Assembly (NCBI GenBank): GCA_902472225.1
Contig: CABRNB010000018.1
Coordinates: forward strand, 1 to 35,021
DNA: 35,021 nucleotides
Source: Caccousia sp900752115
GTDB lineage: Bacteria > Bacillota > Clostridia > Oscillospirales > Acutalibacteraceae
Direction: 5' to 3'
Below, in pieces: positions 8,552 to 15,727 of this stretch. Positions within the stretch are counted from its first letter, which is position 1; every line of letters begins with the position of its first letter. The notes beneath the pieces were generated by a model. That model was not told the origin of the DNA, made no database searches, and saw nothing but the letters and a program-made list of their open reading frames with translations. Both the position numbers and the translations under genes were made by a program.

Positions 8552-9499
8552 ATGGCTGTGAGTGAAACGCTTTTTGCTCTGCCGGAGGATAGCGGACAGC
8601 GGCTTGACAAGTTTATCAGTCTGAAGCTCAGTGATATCACACGGACTGCTGCTGAGAAGCTTATTGCCGCCGGTGCGGTGGAGTGCAGCGGAAAGGTACT
8701 CCCAAAATCGTATAAGGTTCAGGCAGGGGATGAGATTACGGTCGCTATTCCTGATCCTGTTGCTGCAGATGTTTTGCCGGAGGAGATTCCGTTGTCGATC
8801 GTCTATGAGGACAGTGATCTCTTGGTGGTGAATAAGCCGAAGGGGATGGTCGTACATCCTGCTGCGGGTAATTTTACCGGTACGCTTGTCAACGCATTGC
8901 TTGCGCATTGCGGAGATTCGCTTTCCGGCATTGGTGGAGTCATTCGTCCCGGAATTGTTCACCGGATTGACAAGGATACAAGCGGCCTGTTGATTGTAGC
9001 AAAGAACGATTTTTCCCATTTGCGATTGGCAGAGCAAATAAAGGTACATAGCTTTACAAGAGTTTATGAGGCGATTGTATACGGTTCCTTAAAGCAGGAC
9101 AGTGGAACGGTCAATGCTCCTATTGGGCGCCATCCGATAGATCGGAAAAAGATGGCTGTCACGGATCAACATTCACGTCCCGCTGTGACGCATTATGAGG
9201 TGATCGCGCGTTATCCGGGGTTTACACATGTACGGCTGCGGCTTGAGACAGGCCGTACGCACCAGATTCGTGTGCACATGGCGTTTCTTGGACATCCCGT
9301 GGCCGGCGACCCGGTCTATGGTCCAAAGAAAGTGATTGCCGAGCTTCAGGGACAATGCTTGCATGCAAAGCAAATTGGCTTTACACATCCGCGCGACGGA
9401 CGTTGGTTGGAATTTGACAGTGAGCTGCCCTTATACTTTACAGCTTTTCTGGATAAGCTCCGCCGCAAGGCAGGGAACGAGGAGGAAACGGAGAGATGA
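8552..9499 (+). CDS. rluD: 23S rRNA pseudouridine synthase, RluD/YlyB family
   Basis: 315 aa. An N-terminal S4 RNA-binding domain (about 15-65, with GQRLDKFI) is followed by the pseudouridine synthase domain. The catalytic Asp is D140 in HRIDKDTSG, and the later RTHQIRVH and GDPVYG motifs are those of the RluA/RluD group that isomerises uridines in large-subunit rRNA. The ATG at 8552 follows CGGAGAAGG and lies one base after the lspA stop; the reading frame also runs open upstream through lspA, which I treat as a shadow. The stop overlaps the next start in an ATGA. Confidence 0.94.
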   Translation: MAVSETLFALPEDSGQRLDKFISLKLSDITRTAAEKLIAAGAVECSGKVLPKSYKVQAGDEITVAIPDPVAADVLPEEIPLSIVYEDSDLLVVNKPKGMVVHPAAGNFTGTLVNALLAHCGDSLSGIGGVIRPGIVHRIDKDTSGLLIVAKNDFSHLRLAEQIKVHSFTRVYEAIVYGSLKQDSGTVNAPIGRHPIDRKKMAVTDQHSRPAVTHYEVIARYPGFTHVRLRLETGRTHQIRVHMAFLGHPVAGDPVYGPKKVIAELQGQCLHAKQIGFTHPRDGRWLEFDSELPLYFTAFLDKLRRKAGNEEETER

Positions 9500-10308
9500 A
9501 GCTGCATGATATTCTGATCGTCAGCGATATCGACGGGACTCTTCTGCCGGAGAATCTCCCTATCCCGATTCGGAATCGAGAAGCACTACAGTGCTTTTCT
9601 GCAAAGGGAGGACGCTTTACACTTGCGACAGGCCGTTCTATTGGCTCTGCAGGCCGCTTCCTTGGGGAGCTTCCTATTAATGTGCCTGCTGTTTGTTTGA
9701 ATGGATGCCTCCTCTATGATTATGCCAGCGAAACGGTGCTTGCACGCTGTGAACTGCAGAAAGAGGAGACGGCTCCTCTTGTGCGCACTCTTTATTCCCG
9801 TTTTCCGCAGTTGGGGATGGAGTGCTTTTATGATGCGTCTGTAGGAATCATCCGCCGGAATCGCTATATCGGCAATACGAAAACGCCGGAGATTTTTTCG
9901 TTTACGCAGGGAGAGGAGACGGCTTGTTTCCAACCGTGGCTGAAGATTCTCCTTGGCGGAGAACCAAAATACATTCAGGAAGCATTGGCTTATGCCAGCG
10001 CTCAGCCACACCCTGGCTTGAGGCTCGTGCTGTCCTCGGAAAACTTCTTGGAACTTCTGCCGGAGAGCGCAAGTAAAGGGGCGATGCTCCGCCTCCTTTC
10101 CGGGCGTCTTTCCATTCCGCTTTCCCATGTTTATGCGGTAGGTGACTTTTATAACGACGAGGAGCTCCTTGCGGCCGCGGGTCATGCAGTGGTCCCCGCG
10201 AACGCGCCGGAGGAGCTGCAGCGGAAAGCGGAACTGGTTGTTTGCGATTGCCAGGAAGGAGCTCTTGCGGATCTGGTGGAGTATTTGGAACGAAAATACC
10301 CGGATTAA
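9496..10308 (+). CDS. HAD-superfamily (Cof-type) phosphatase
   Basis: 270 aa. The first HAD motif is DIDGT with nucleophile D11 and acid/base D13. Motif II is the ATGRS segment, and motif IV is the GDFYNDEEL region near the C-terminus. The large type-IIB cap of the Cof family lies in between. These enzymes hydrolyse sugar phosphates, FMN or other small phosphoesters; the substrate cannot be read from the sequence. The segment ESASKGAMLRLL is the usual Lys-containing motif III. It overlaps rluD by four bases (ATGA), so it is translationally coupled. Confidence 0.9.
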   Translation: MKLHDILIVSDIDGTLLPENLPIPIRNREALQCFSAKGGRFTLATGRSIGSAGRFLGELPINVPAVCLNGCLLYDYASETVLARCELQKEETAPLVRTLYSRFPQLGMECFYDASVGIIRRNRYIGNTKTPEIFSFTQGEETACFQPWLKILLGGEPKYIQEALAYASAQPHPGLRLVLSSENFLELLPESASKGAMLRLLSGRLSIPLSHVYAVGDFYNDEELLAAAGHAVVPANAPEELQRKAELVVCDCQEGALADLVEYLERKYPD

Positions 10309-10333
10309 GCAGGAAAATCAGAAAGGAATTTGT

Positions 10334-10387
10334 ATGAATAACAGGAATTTTCCGCTTTGCATTGCGGACGCTCCGTGCAGAGGCTGA
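10334..10387 (+). CDS. Putative 17-residue leader peptide of the MFS gene
   Basis: A 17-codon reading frame starts at ATG 10334, seven bases after GAAAGGA, and ends in TGA at 10385. The peptide begins MNNRNFPL and ends in APCRG. It resembles no leader I can name and has no obvious macrolide-stalling +x+ motif. The stop codon forms the first bases of an RNA arm (TGAGGAC, 10385-10391) that can pair with GTCCTCA next to the anti-ribosome-site strand of the exporter. That geometry is why I treat this as a regulatory leader rather than chance. Confidence 0.5.
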   Translation: MNNRNFPLCIADAPCRG

Positions 10388-10570
10388 GGACGGCGCACGG
10401 AGGAAAGAAGCTCCAGCGATCGAAGCAAATGAGATCACGCGCCGTTTGGTAAGCAGAAGGCAGCGAACTTCTCTTTTGCGGCGGTTTGCCTGTGCGGGAA
10501 AGGCCGCCGGGGCGAAGTCCTCATCCTTTGCTGATTGAATCTCAATTTTGATTTTCAAGGGAGCAAAGGA
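10385..10570 (+). promoter_or_regulatory. Translation attenuator with ribosome-site hairpin for the MFS gene
   Basis: TCCTTTGCT (10524-10532) is a perfect complement of AGCAAAGGA (10562-10570), which contains the exporter's ribosome site. TTGAA (10535-10539) and TTCAA (10554-10558) extend this hairpin inward. Directly upstream, GTCCTCA (10517-10523) pairs with TGAGGAC (10385-10391), which overlaps the leader stop. ACGGCGC (10390-10396) pairs with GCGCCGT (10439-10445), and GGCGG (10480-10484) with CCGCC (10504-10508). AGCAAATGAG (10424-10433) can compete for CTCA...TTTGCT (10520-10532) with a three-base bulge, which would free the ribosome site. I infer translation attenuation; there is no U-rich terminator here. 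Confidence 0.65.
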
Positions 10571-10573
10571 ATT

Positions 10574-11863
10574 ATGAAACAATATTTGAAGGATTTAAAG
10601 CCATTTTTTCTTCTTTGGAGCACACAATCTCTGTCGCAGCTTGGCAGCGCCATGACAAACTTTGCCCTGACGCTGTGGCTTTATCAGCAGACAGGATCCG
10701 CGCTTCAGACGGCGCTTTTATCGATTTGCTCGTATGCGCCGTATGTCTGCATGAGCATTTTCGCCGGGGCGCTCAGCGATCGGTGGGACAAGAAAAGGGT
10801 AATGCTTGCCTGTGATACCTTTGCGGCATGCTGTACGGTTTCGGTTTTGCTGCTTTTGCGCGCCGGTCTGCTTGCGCCGTGGCATTTGTACGCCCTGAAC
10901 GCGCTGAACGGATTGATGAACACGATACAACAGCCAGCCGGAGACGTTGCCATGACGCTTCTTATCCCAAAGGAGCGCTATCAACAGACAAGCGGTCTGC
11001 GTTCTTTTTCCAATTCTCTTGTCACGATTCTGAATCCCGTTTTGGCAACGGCACTCTTTGCATTGGCCGGGATGGAAACGGTCATTTTTGTCGATCTGGC
11101 AACTTTCGCAGCAGCGTTTCTTACGCTTCTCCTTGGTATTCGCCTTCCGCCGATTGAGACGAAGGAAGACAGTGAACCCTTTTCTGAATCGGTGCGGTCC
11201 GGTCTGCGCTATCTTCGTGAGCATGGACTGATTCTTACGCTGATTCTGTTCCTTGCCGCTGTCAATCTGGTGGCTTCTGCGTTTGATGCTGTTCTTCCGG
11301 CGCTTATTTTGCCCCGTGAAAACGGAGGGGAGGCTGTCCTTGGCGTTGTGACCTCCTGTGCCGGTATTGCGACCTTGTTTGGCAGTGTACTTATGACAAT
11401 CCTTCCACCGCCCCGAAATCGTGTGAGAGTGATTGTTCTCACCATGCTTTTCTCGTTGGGAACAGAGAATTATTTGCTGGCTTTTGCGAAAACGCCGTTT
11501 TGGTGGTGTTTGGGCCAGCTTATTGGTTGGCTTCTTGTTCCTGTGATGAACGCAAATCTTGACGTGATTCTTCGCTCAACTATTCCGGTGGAAATGCAGG
11601 GAAGGGTGTACGCTTGCCGCAATACCCTGCAATTTTTTACGATTCCGATTGGTTTTTTCCTTGGAGGATGGCTTGTGGACGGAGTTTGCGAACCTGTCAT
11701 GGCGGCTGCGTCGGCCGATGGCCTGTTGACGTGCCTGTTTGGAAGCGGGAAAGGTTCCGGCGCAGCTGTGACGATGTTTTTTCTGGGAATTTTAGGGACT
11801 CTGATCTGTCTTGTGTTCGGCAAACTTCTCCGCCGGTATCATTTTTCTGAACTGCGTCAATAA
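10574..11863 (+). CDS. MFS exporter, MefA-like drug efflux family
   Basis: 429 aa with about 12 hydrophobic helices. The loop between helices 2 and 3 carries LSDRWDKKRVM, an MFS motif A (G-x-L-S/A-D-R-x-x-x-K-R). The N-terminus (LLWSTQSLSQLGSAMTNFAL) and the LNALNGLMNTIQQPA segment resemble Mef-type macrolide and general multidrug exporters. Substrate is unknown. The ATG at 10574 sits at the foot of a hairpin that pairs its own ribosome site, and a leader peptide lies upstream; see the attenuator entry. That arrangement fits inducible drug export. It is probably cotranscribed from the upstream operon, since no clear promoter is seen in the 265-base gap. Confidence 0.88.
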   Translation: MKQYLKDLKPFFLLWSTQSLSQLGSAMTNFALTLWLYQQTGSALQTALLSICSYAPYVCMSIFAGALSDRWDKKRVMLACDTFAACCTVSVLLLLRAGLLAPWHLYALNALNGLMNTIQQPAGDVAMTLLIPKERYQQTSGLRSFSNSLVTILNPVLATALFALAGMETVIFVDLATFAAAFLTLLLGIRLPPIETKEDSEPFSESVRSGLRYLREHGLILTLILFLAAVNLVASAFDAVLPALILPRENGGEAVLGVVTSCAGIATLFGSVLMTILPPPRNRVRVIVLTMLFSLGTENYLLAFAKTPFWWCLGQLIGWLLVPVMNANLDVILRSTIPVEMQGRVYACRNTLQFFTIPIGFFLGGWLVDGVCEPVMAAASADGLLTCLFGSGKGSGAAVTMFFLGILGTLICLVFGKLLRRYHFSELRQ

Positions 11864-11938
11864 TTGCAGGCCTCTTTCGTTCTCAGGCAAGTTGGGAAGA
11901 AAGAAAAGAGCCGGAAAATTCCGAAGGGAGGAATGAGA

Positions 11939-12286
11939 ATGGAGAAGGAAGCCGTTCAGACGCGTATTTTGATTGGCGTCGCTCTGGTACTGGCGGCTAT
12001 GTTGATCGGATATCAGGCGTTCTTTGTTCCGCAGGTCACACGCCCTGTGGTCGTGAGCGTCGTTTCAGAGGAATCTTCCTCTTCTCCTGAATGGCCGGTG
12101 AACCTGAATACCGCCGATCTGGAACAGCTCGACACACTCCCCGGTATCGGCCCGGTGACAGCACAGGCTATTCTTGATTACCGTGAAGAAAATGGTCCTT
12201 TCGGTTCCGTCGAAGATTTGGAGAATGTTTACGGAATAGGGGAGAAAACACTGGAAAAGATTCGCGAATATGTCACGGTTTCCTGA
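11939..12286 (+). CDS. Small ComEA-like helix-hairpin-helix protein
   Basis: 115 aa. ATG 11939 lies seven bases after AAGGGAGG; ATG 11933 is too close to it. A single N-terminal transmembrane helix (about 9-27) and a short Ser/Val-rich linker lead to a helix-hairpin-helix pair (about 52-113, with VNLNTADLEQLDTLPGIGP and GIGEKTLEKI), which binds DNA non-specifically. ComEA receptors for transformation have this domain plus an SLBB domain. The SLBB part is absent, so this is a short anchored HhH protein. No comEC lies next to it. A DNA-uptake or surface DNA-binding role is plausible but unproven. Confidence 0.8.
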   Translation: MEKEAVQTRILIGVALVLAAMLIGYQAFFVPQVTRPVVVSVVSEESSSSPEWPVNLNTADLEQLDTLPGIGPVTAQAILDYREENGPFGSVEDLENVYGIGEKTLEKIREYVTVS

Positions 12287-12292
12287 ATGACA

Positions 12293-12344
12293 AACGCCCT
12301 CTCCTCCGAACCGCTGAAAGCGGCCGGAGGAGAGGGCGTTTTCA
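12293..12344. terminator. Bidirectional intrinsic terminator
   Basis: A perfect 16-bp stem (12293-12308 with 12325-12340, sequence AACGCCCTCTCCTCCG and its complement) encloses a second small stem CCGCT/AGCGG. T runs follow on both strands. It separates the plus-strand ComEA-like gene from the minus-strand ATPase gene, which stops 15 bases beyond it. Confidence 0.85.
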
Positions 12345-12357
12345 CTGCACCCGAATA

Positions 12358-14247
12358 TCAGATTTCCGAAAGTTTTTGGGCAGAGCAGGATATAGCCTGG
12401 GAGGAACGACGTACCCGCAGCGTACGGATGGCGTTGAGCACGGCGAGTACCATGACGCCCACATCGGCGAAAATAGCTGCCTGCATTCCGGCCGCACCGA
12501 TTGCACCAAGCAGGAGGCAAATTCCTTTGACGCCGAGGGCCAGTACAATGTTTTCGCGAACAATCCGCAGACACTTTCGCGCGATTCGCATAGCCAGCGA
12601 TATTTTGAGGGGATCGTCGTCCATCAGAACGATATCCGCGGCTTCGATTGCAGCGTCGCTTCCCATGGCTCCCATAGCGATACCAATGTCGGCACGGGAA
12701 AGAACCGGAGCGTCGTTAATGCCGTCACCGACAAAAGCTAACGTGCTGCCTGCCGCTTTTTCCGCAAGGAGCTGTTCCATACGTTCCACTTTTCCGGTCG
12801 GCAGAAGGCTGCTGTGAATTTCATCAATACCAAGCGCACCTCCAACCGCCTGAGCCGAAACACTGTTGTCACCTGTAAGGAGAACAGTGCGCACTCCCTG
12901 TGTCTGAAGCTCTTTTACCGCTGCCTTGGAGGTCGGCTTGAGCTCGTCACTGATGACAATAGAGCCCGCAAATTTTCCGTCGACTGCCACATACACAATG
13001 GTGCCGGTGCAACGGTTCGGCGTATAGGAGATCCCCATTCGTTCCATCAGGCGATCGTTTCCGACCGCCACTGTCTTCCCGTCCACTTGTGCGATAACGC
13101 CGTTCCCGGCCAGTTCCTCTGTTTTGTCCACGCGCGAAAGATCGAGCTGCCCGCCGGCAGCGTCCCGAAGACTGCGGCTGATTGGATGATTGGAATACGA
13201 TTCAGCAAGAGCGGCAAACTCCAGCAGCTCTTCCGAATTCCAGACGTCGGAGGGCGACGTCTGCGTGACGGAAAAAACTCCTTTTGTCAAAGTACCCGTC
13301 TTGTCAAAAACGACCGTTTTTGCGCAAGCCAGGGCTTCCAGGTAATTTCCTCCCTTTACGAGAATTCCTGCCCGGCTCGCACCGCCAATTCCGCCGAAGA
13401 AGGAGAGGGGAATGCTGATTACAAGAGCACAGGGACAACTGATGACGAGAAAAGTCAGCGCCCGGCTAATCCATTCCGCCCAATTGCCAAGAAAAAGTGG
13501 GGGAACGATTGCCAGCAGAGCGGCTCCGGCACAGACGGCAGGTGTGTAGTAGCGTGCAAAGCGTGTGATGAAATGTTCTGCCTGGGATTTTTTCAGGCTG
13601 GAGTTTTCAACCAAATCGAGGATTTTACTCACGGTTGATTCCTCAAACGGTTTTGTAACGCGAATACGAAGTACGCCGGACAGGTTGACGCAGCCGCTGA
13701 TCACGCTGTCTTCAGGCCCGGCGTCCCGGGGGAGACTTTCGCCGGTGAGAGCGCTGGTGTTGAGAGAAGAAGTTCCTTCCAGTACAACGCCGTCCAGAGG
13801 GATCCGTTCTCCGGGGCGGACGACAATAATGTCGCCGGGCTGAACTTCATCCGGGTCAACGGGTTGGATCTGTCCGTCTTGTTCCACATAGGCCACATCA
13901 GGACGAATATCCATCAAGGCAGCGATGCTGCGGCGGCTTTTGTCGACTGCGCAGCTTTGAAACAGCTCGCCCACCTGATAAAACAGCATGACCTCCACGC
14001 TTTCGTCATACTGCCCCAGCGCCAGAGCTCCGATGGTAGCAATTGCCATGAGAAAGTTTTCGTCAAAAAGCTCCCGGTGCCAAATTCCAAGCGCCGCTTT
14101 TTTCAGTACATCGTATCCGATCACCAAATAGGGGATCAGAGCCAAAGCGAGCCGAAGAAGGCCTTGCGCAGGAAGAAAGTGCAGGATAACGGCCAGAAAG
14201 GCCGCAAGAAGAATGCGGATAAGGATTCGTCGCTGCTTCCTGTTCAT
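12358..14247 (-). CDS. Zinc/cadmium-type P1B ATPase
   Basis: 629 aa from ATG at 14247, which follows GGAGAG; the frame runs open to 14280, but that start has no ribosome site. Motifs in order: TGES (168-171, actuator), CPC metal site (271-273, in VISCPCALV), DKTGT phosphorylation site (315-319), SNHPIS in the nucleotide-binding domain, and GDGINDAPVLSRADIG. The C-terminal GSDAAIEAADIVLMDDDP is typical of the CadA/ZntA group that exports Zn, Cd and Pb. There is no N-terminal CxxC metal-binding domain; that domain is encoded separately by the gene just upstream. It is the last gene of an arsR-HMA-ATPase operon and should be induced by excess zinc. Confidence 0.93.
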   Translation of the reverse strand: MNRKQRRILIRILLAAFLAVILHFLPAQGLLRLALALIPYLVIGYDVLKKAALGIWHRELFDENFLMAIATIGALALGQYDESVEVMLFYQVGELFQSCAVDKSRRSIAALMDIRPDVAYVEQDGQIQPVDPDEVQPGDIIVVRPGERIPLDGVVLEGTSSLNTSALTGESLPRDAGPEDSVISGCVNLSGVLRIRVTKPFEESTVSKILDLVENSSLKKSQAEHFITRFARYYTPAVCAGAALLAIVPPLFLGNWAEWISRALTFLVISCPCALVISIPLSFFGGIGGASRAGILVKGGNYLEALACAKTVVFDKTGTLTKGVFSVTQTSPSDVWNSEELLEFAALAESYSNHPISRSLRDAAGGQLDLSRVDKTEELAGNGVIAQVDGKTVAVGNDRLMERMGISYTPNRCTGTIVYVAVDGKFAGSIVISDELKPTSKAAVKELQTQGVRTVLLTGDNSVSAQAVGGALGIDEIHSSLLPTGKVERMEQLLAEKAAGSTLAFVGDGINDAPVLSRADIGIAMGAMGSDAAIEAADIVLMDDDPLKISLAMRIARKCLRIVRENIVLALGVKGICLLLGAIGAAGMQAAIFADVGVMVLAVLNAIRTLRVRRSSQAISCSAQKLSEI

Positions 14248-14322
14248 CTCATTCACTCTCCAAAATATGGGTAGGCTCATTCAACGCCTGCCCACGAAAA
14301 TTATTGTGTTAATTGTGTTGTT

Positions 14323-14538
14323 TTATAAATAGATTTCGCAGTCCGGTTCCACACGCTTGCAGGTTTTGACGACTTCCTTCATCACGTTATCGAATTGCTC
14401 TTCCGGCGCTTCAATCACCAGGCGTTGTCCCATAAAACTGATGGAAGCGCTGATGACTCCTTCAATCTTTTTCACAGCGTTTTCCATTTTGGCAGCACAG
14501 TTGGCGCAGTCCACTTCGATCTTGAATTTCTTTTTCAT
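14323..14538 (-). CDS. Stand-alone heavy-metal-associated (HMA) protein
   Basis: 71 aa ferredoxin-like metal-binding domain with the motif VDCANCAAKME, giving ligands C11 and C14. A ribosome site AAGGAG lies nine bases upstream on the minus strand. It lies 13 bases after arsR and 75 before the ATPase gene, so the three should be one transcript. It is most likely a soluble metallochaperone, or the detached metal-binding domain of the ATPase. The acidic residue before the first Cys is a feature seen in Zn/Cd-binding rather than copper-binding versions of this fold. Confidence 0.9.
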   Translation of the reverse strand: MKKKFKIEVDCANCAAKMENAVKKIEGVISASISFMGQRLVIEAPEEQFDNVMKEVVKTCKRVEPDCEIYL

Positions 14539-14551
14539 GGTGTTCGTCTCC

Positions 14552-14911
14552 TTATTCCGAAATATGGTCCAGTCCCAAAGCGATCATGGTGCGGACATGG
14601 TCATCGTCGAGCGCATAATAGACGGTTTTTCCTTCACGGCGAAACCGTACCAGCTTACATCCTTTAAGGATCCTCAGCTGATGGCTGACAGCGGAAGGGG
14701 TTGTGTTCAGGCACTGAGCAATGTCGTTTACACAGAGTTCACTTTCAAACAGAGCATATAGAATTTTGACGCGTGTGGTATCGCCAAATACCTTAAACAA
14801 TTCTGCAAGATCGTAGAGTACTTCGTCATCCGGCAGGCTTTCCCGCGTTCGTGTAAGGGCTTCGCTTTCGGATGGTTCATTATCCGGAACTTTTTTCTCT
14901 TCTGTTTCCAT
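14552..14911 (-). CDS. ArsR/SmtB-family zinc-responsive repressor
   Basis: 119 aa winged-helix repressor. The recognition region is LNTTPSAVSHQLRILKGCKLV. The last helix carries D103-x-H105 and H116-x-x-E119 with the exact spacing of the alpha-5 zinc site of SmtB and CzrA. The alpha-3 site of CadC/ArsR is not intact: ELCVND stands where ELCVCD is usual. I therefore read it as a zinc sensor that leaves DNA when it binds zinc. The ribosome site is AGGAGG. A consensus promoter and a TGAA-N6-TTCA operator lie directly upstream, so it represses itself together with the metal-binding protein and ATPase genes. Confidence 0.92.
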   Translation of the reverse strand: METEEKKVPDNEPSESEALTRTRESLPDDEVLYDLAELFKVFGDTTRVKILYALFESELCVNDIAQCLNTTPSAVSHQLRILKGCKLVRFRREGKTVYYALDDDHVRTMIALGLDHISE

Positions 14912-14931
14912 GAGAACGCCTCCTGTGAATA

Positions 14932-14949
14932 ATTGAATAACTGTTCAAT
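14932..14949. promoter_or_regulatory. ArsR-family operator
   Basis: ATTGAA (14932-14937) and TTCAAT (14944-14949) form an inverted repeat with a six-base centre, TAACTG. The core TGAA-N6-TTCA is the known recognition pattern of SmtB/CzrA-type repressors. It covers the predicted transcription start of the arsR operon. Confidence 0.75.
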
Positions 14950-14953
14950 TGAT

Positions 14954-14982
14954 ATTATATTCATGTTTAAAGGAGGTGTCAA
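14954..14982 (-). promoter_or_regulatory. Sigma-A promoter of the arsR-HMA-ATPase operon
   Basis: On the minus strand, TTGACA (14977-14982) and TATAAT (14954-14959) are both perfect consensus, separated by exactly 17 bases. Such a strong promoter needs tight repression, which fits the operator just downstream. Confidence 0.85.
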
Positions 14983-15205
14983 TAGCTTTTCCATAAAAAG
15001 TTTATGAAAAACAAAGCAGCGCTTTTTCATCCTCAAAAAATATTTTCATGCCGTGCGATGTCTTGTATCAATGATGGGAAACAGCCTGTCTTTTTGACCT
15101 ATCTATACTCGGAACGATCATTTTTTTCCTTAATTTGCTTCGTTTTCGTACGGGAAAGGCACAGAAAGAAGGAAGCAGGGAGAATACAGAATGGAGCTTA
15201 TTGTC

Positions 15206-15234
15206 TTGACAAAGGATGGAAAAGGTGATATGGT
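15206..15234 (+). promoter_or_regulatory. Promoter of the first DtxR-family gene
   Basis: TTGACA (15206-15211), a 17-base spacer and TATGGT (15229-15234). The transcription start should fall near 15241, just before an inverted repeat that may be the gene's own operator. Confidence 0.65.
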
Positions 15235-15245
15235 AATAACACAAA

Positions 15246-15261
15246 GTTAGTTATTGCTAAC
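15246..15261. promoter_or_regulatory. Candidate DtxR-type operator
   Basis: GTTAG (15246-15250) and CTAAC (15257-15261) are an inverted repeat around TTATTG. The half-sites resemble those of iron-responsive DtxR/IdeR operators (TTAG...CTAA). It sits just past the predicted transcription start, so binding would block transcription of dtxR itself. Which of the two local DtxR proteins binds is unknown. Confidence 0.5.
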
Positions 15262-15292
15262 CAATATGTGTAAGAATAAAAGAGGTGATGAG

Positions 15293-15685
15293 TTGAAGCT
15301 GATGCAGTCAGGCGAAGATTATTTGGAAACCGTTCTTGTGATTCAAAACAGAAAAGGCGCCGTGCGTTCCGTAGACGTCGCAGCTGAGCTTGGCGTTTCG
15401 AAAGCAAGTGTCAGCATCGCGATGCGTCATCTTGAAGAAGCGGGCTATATCAGTATGGATGGGCGGCGTACTATCCGGTTGACGGAAAAGGGGAGACGGA
15501 TTGCGGAAACTGTTTATGAAAGGCATCTCCTTTTTTCCGATCTTTTCACTGCGCTCGGCGTTAACCGGGAAACAGCCCTGCGTGATGCATGCAGGATGGA
15601 GCATGCAATCAGCGAGGAAAGCTTCGAGGCGCTGAAAAAGTTTCTGCTTGAACAGGAGATTGGAATGGAGTCCGCGAAAAAATAA
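15293..15685 (+). CDS. DtxR/MntR-family metal-dependent repressor, copy 1
   Basis: 130 aa from the TTG at 15293, five to six bases after AGAGGTG; this gives the normal family N-terminus MKLMQSGEDYLE. It has a winged-helix domain (about 5-65, recognition helix around SKASVSIAMRHLEE) and a dimerisation domain, with no SH3-like domain, as in MntR. Predicted metal ligands are D9, E12, H78, C100, E103 and H104. The Asp matches manganese-type MntR, whereas the Cys in DACRMEH matches iron-type DtxR/IdeR, so the metal cannot be assigned from sequence. It is convergent with a paralogue at 15728. Confidence 0.88.
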   Translation: MKLMQSGEDYLETVLVIQNRKGAVRSVDVAAELGVSKASVSIAMRHLEEAGYISMDGRRTIRLTEKGRRIAETVYERHLLFSDLFTALGVNRETALRDACRMEHAISEESFEALKKFLLEQEIGMESAKK

Positions 15686-15715
15686 AAACGGCGTTTTCCC
15701 GGATGGAAAACGCCG
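15681..15715 (-). terminator. Terminator between the two DtxR genes
   Basis: CGGCGTTTTCC (15689-15699) pairs with GGAAAACGCCG (15705-15715) around a five-base loop. On the minus strand the hairpin is followed by TTTTT, so it ends the minus-strand repressor transcript. On the plus strand it starts three bases after the first gene's stop but lacks a T run. Confidence 0.75.
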
Positions 15716-15727
15716 CTGGACATGAGG

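Larger units (their letters stand above)
14912..15292. other. Divergent intergenic region between arsR and dtxR
   Basis: 381 bases. Its two ends hold the promoters and operators of the divergent repressor genes. The middle, about 14985-15205, is AT-rich and I see no gene or convincing structure in it. An open frame at 15004-15228 has no ribosome site and no recognisable protein pattern. Confidence 0.6.

Noticed and set aside
10334..10574. Intrinsic transcription terminator in the MFS leader
   Set aside because: The hairpins lack a T run; the pairing with the ribosome site points to control of translation instead.
12814..13638. 274-codon open frame on the plus strand opposite the P-type ATPase
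   Set aside because: Shadow of the ATPase reading frame; no motif and no ribosome site.
15004..15228. 74-codon open frame in the arsR-dtxR gap
   Set aside because: No ribosome site; it runs through the dtxR promoter and has no protein-like pattern.
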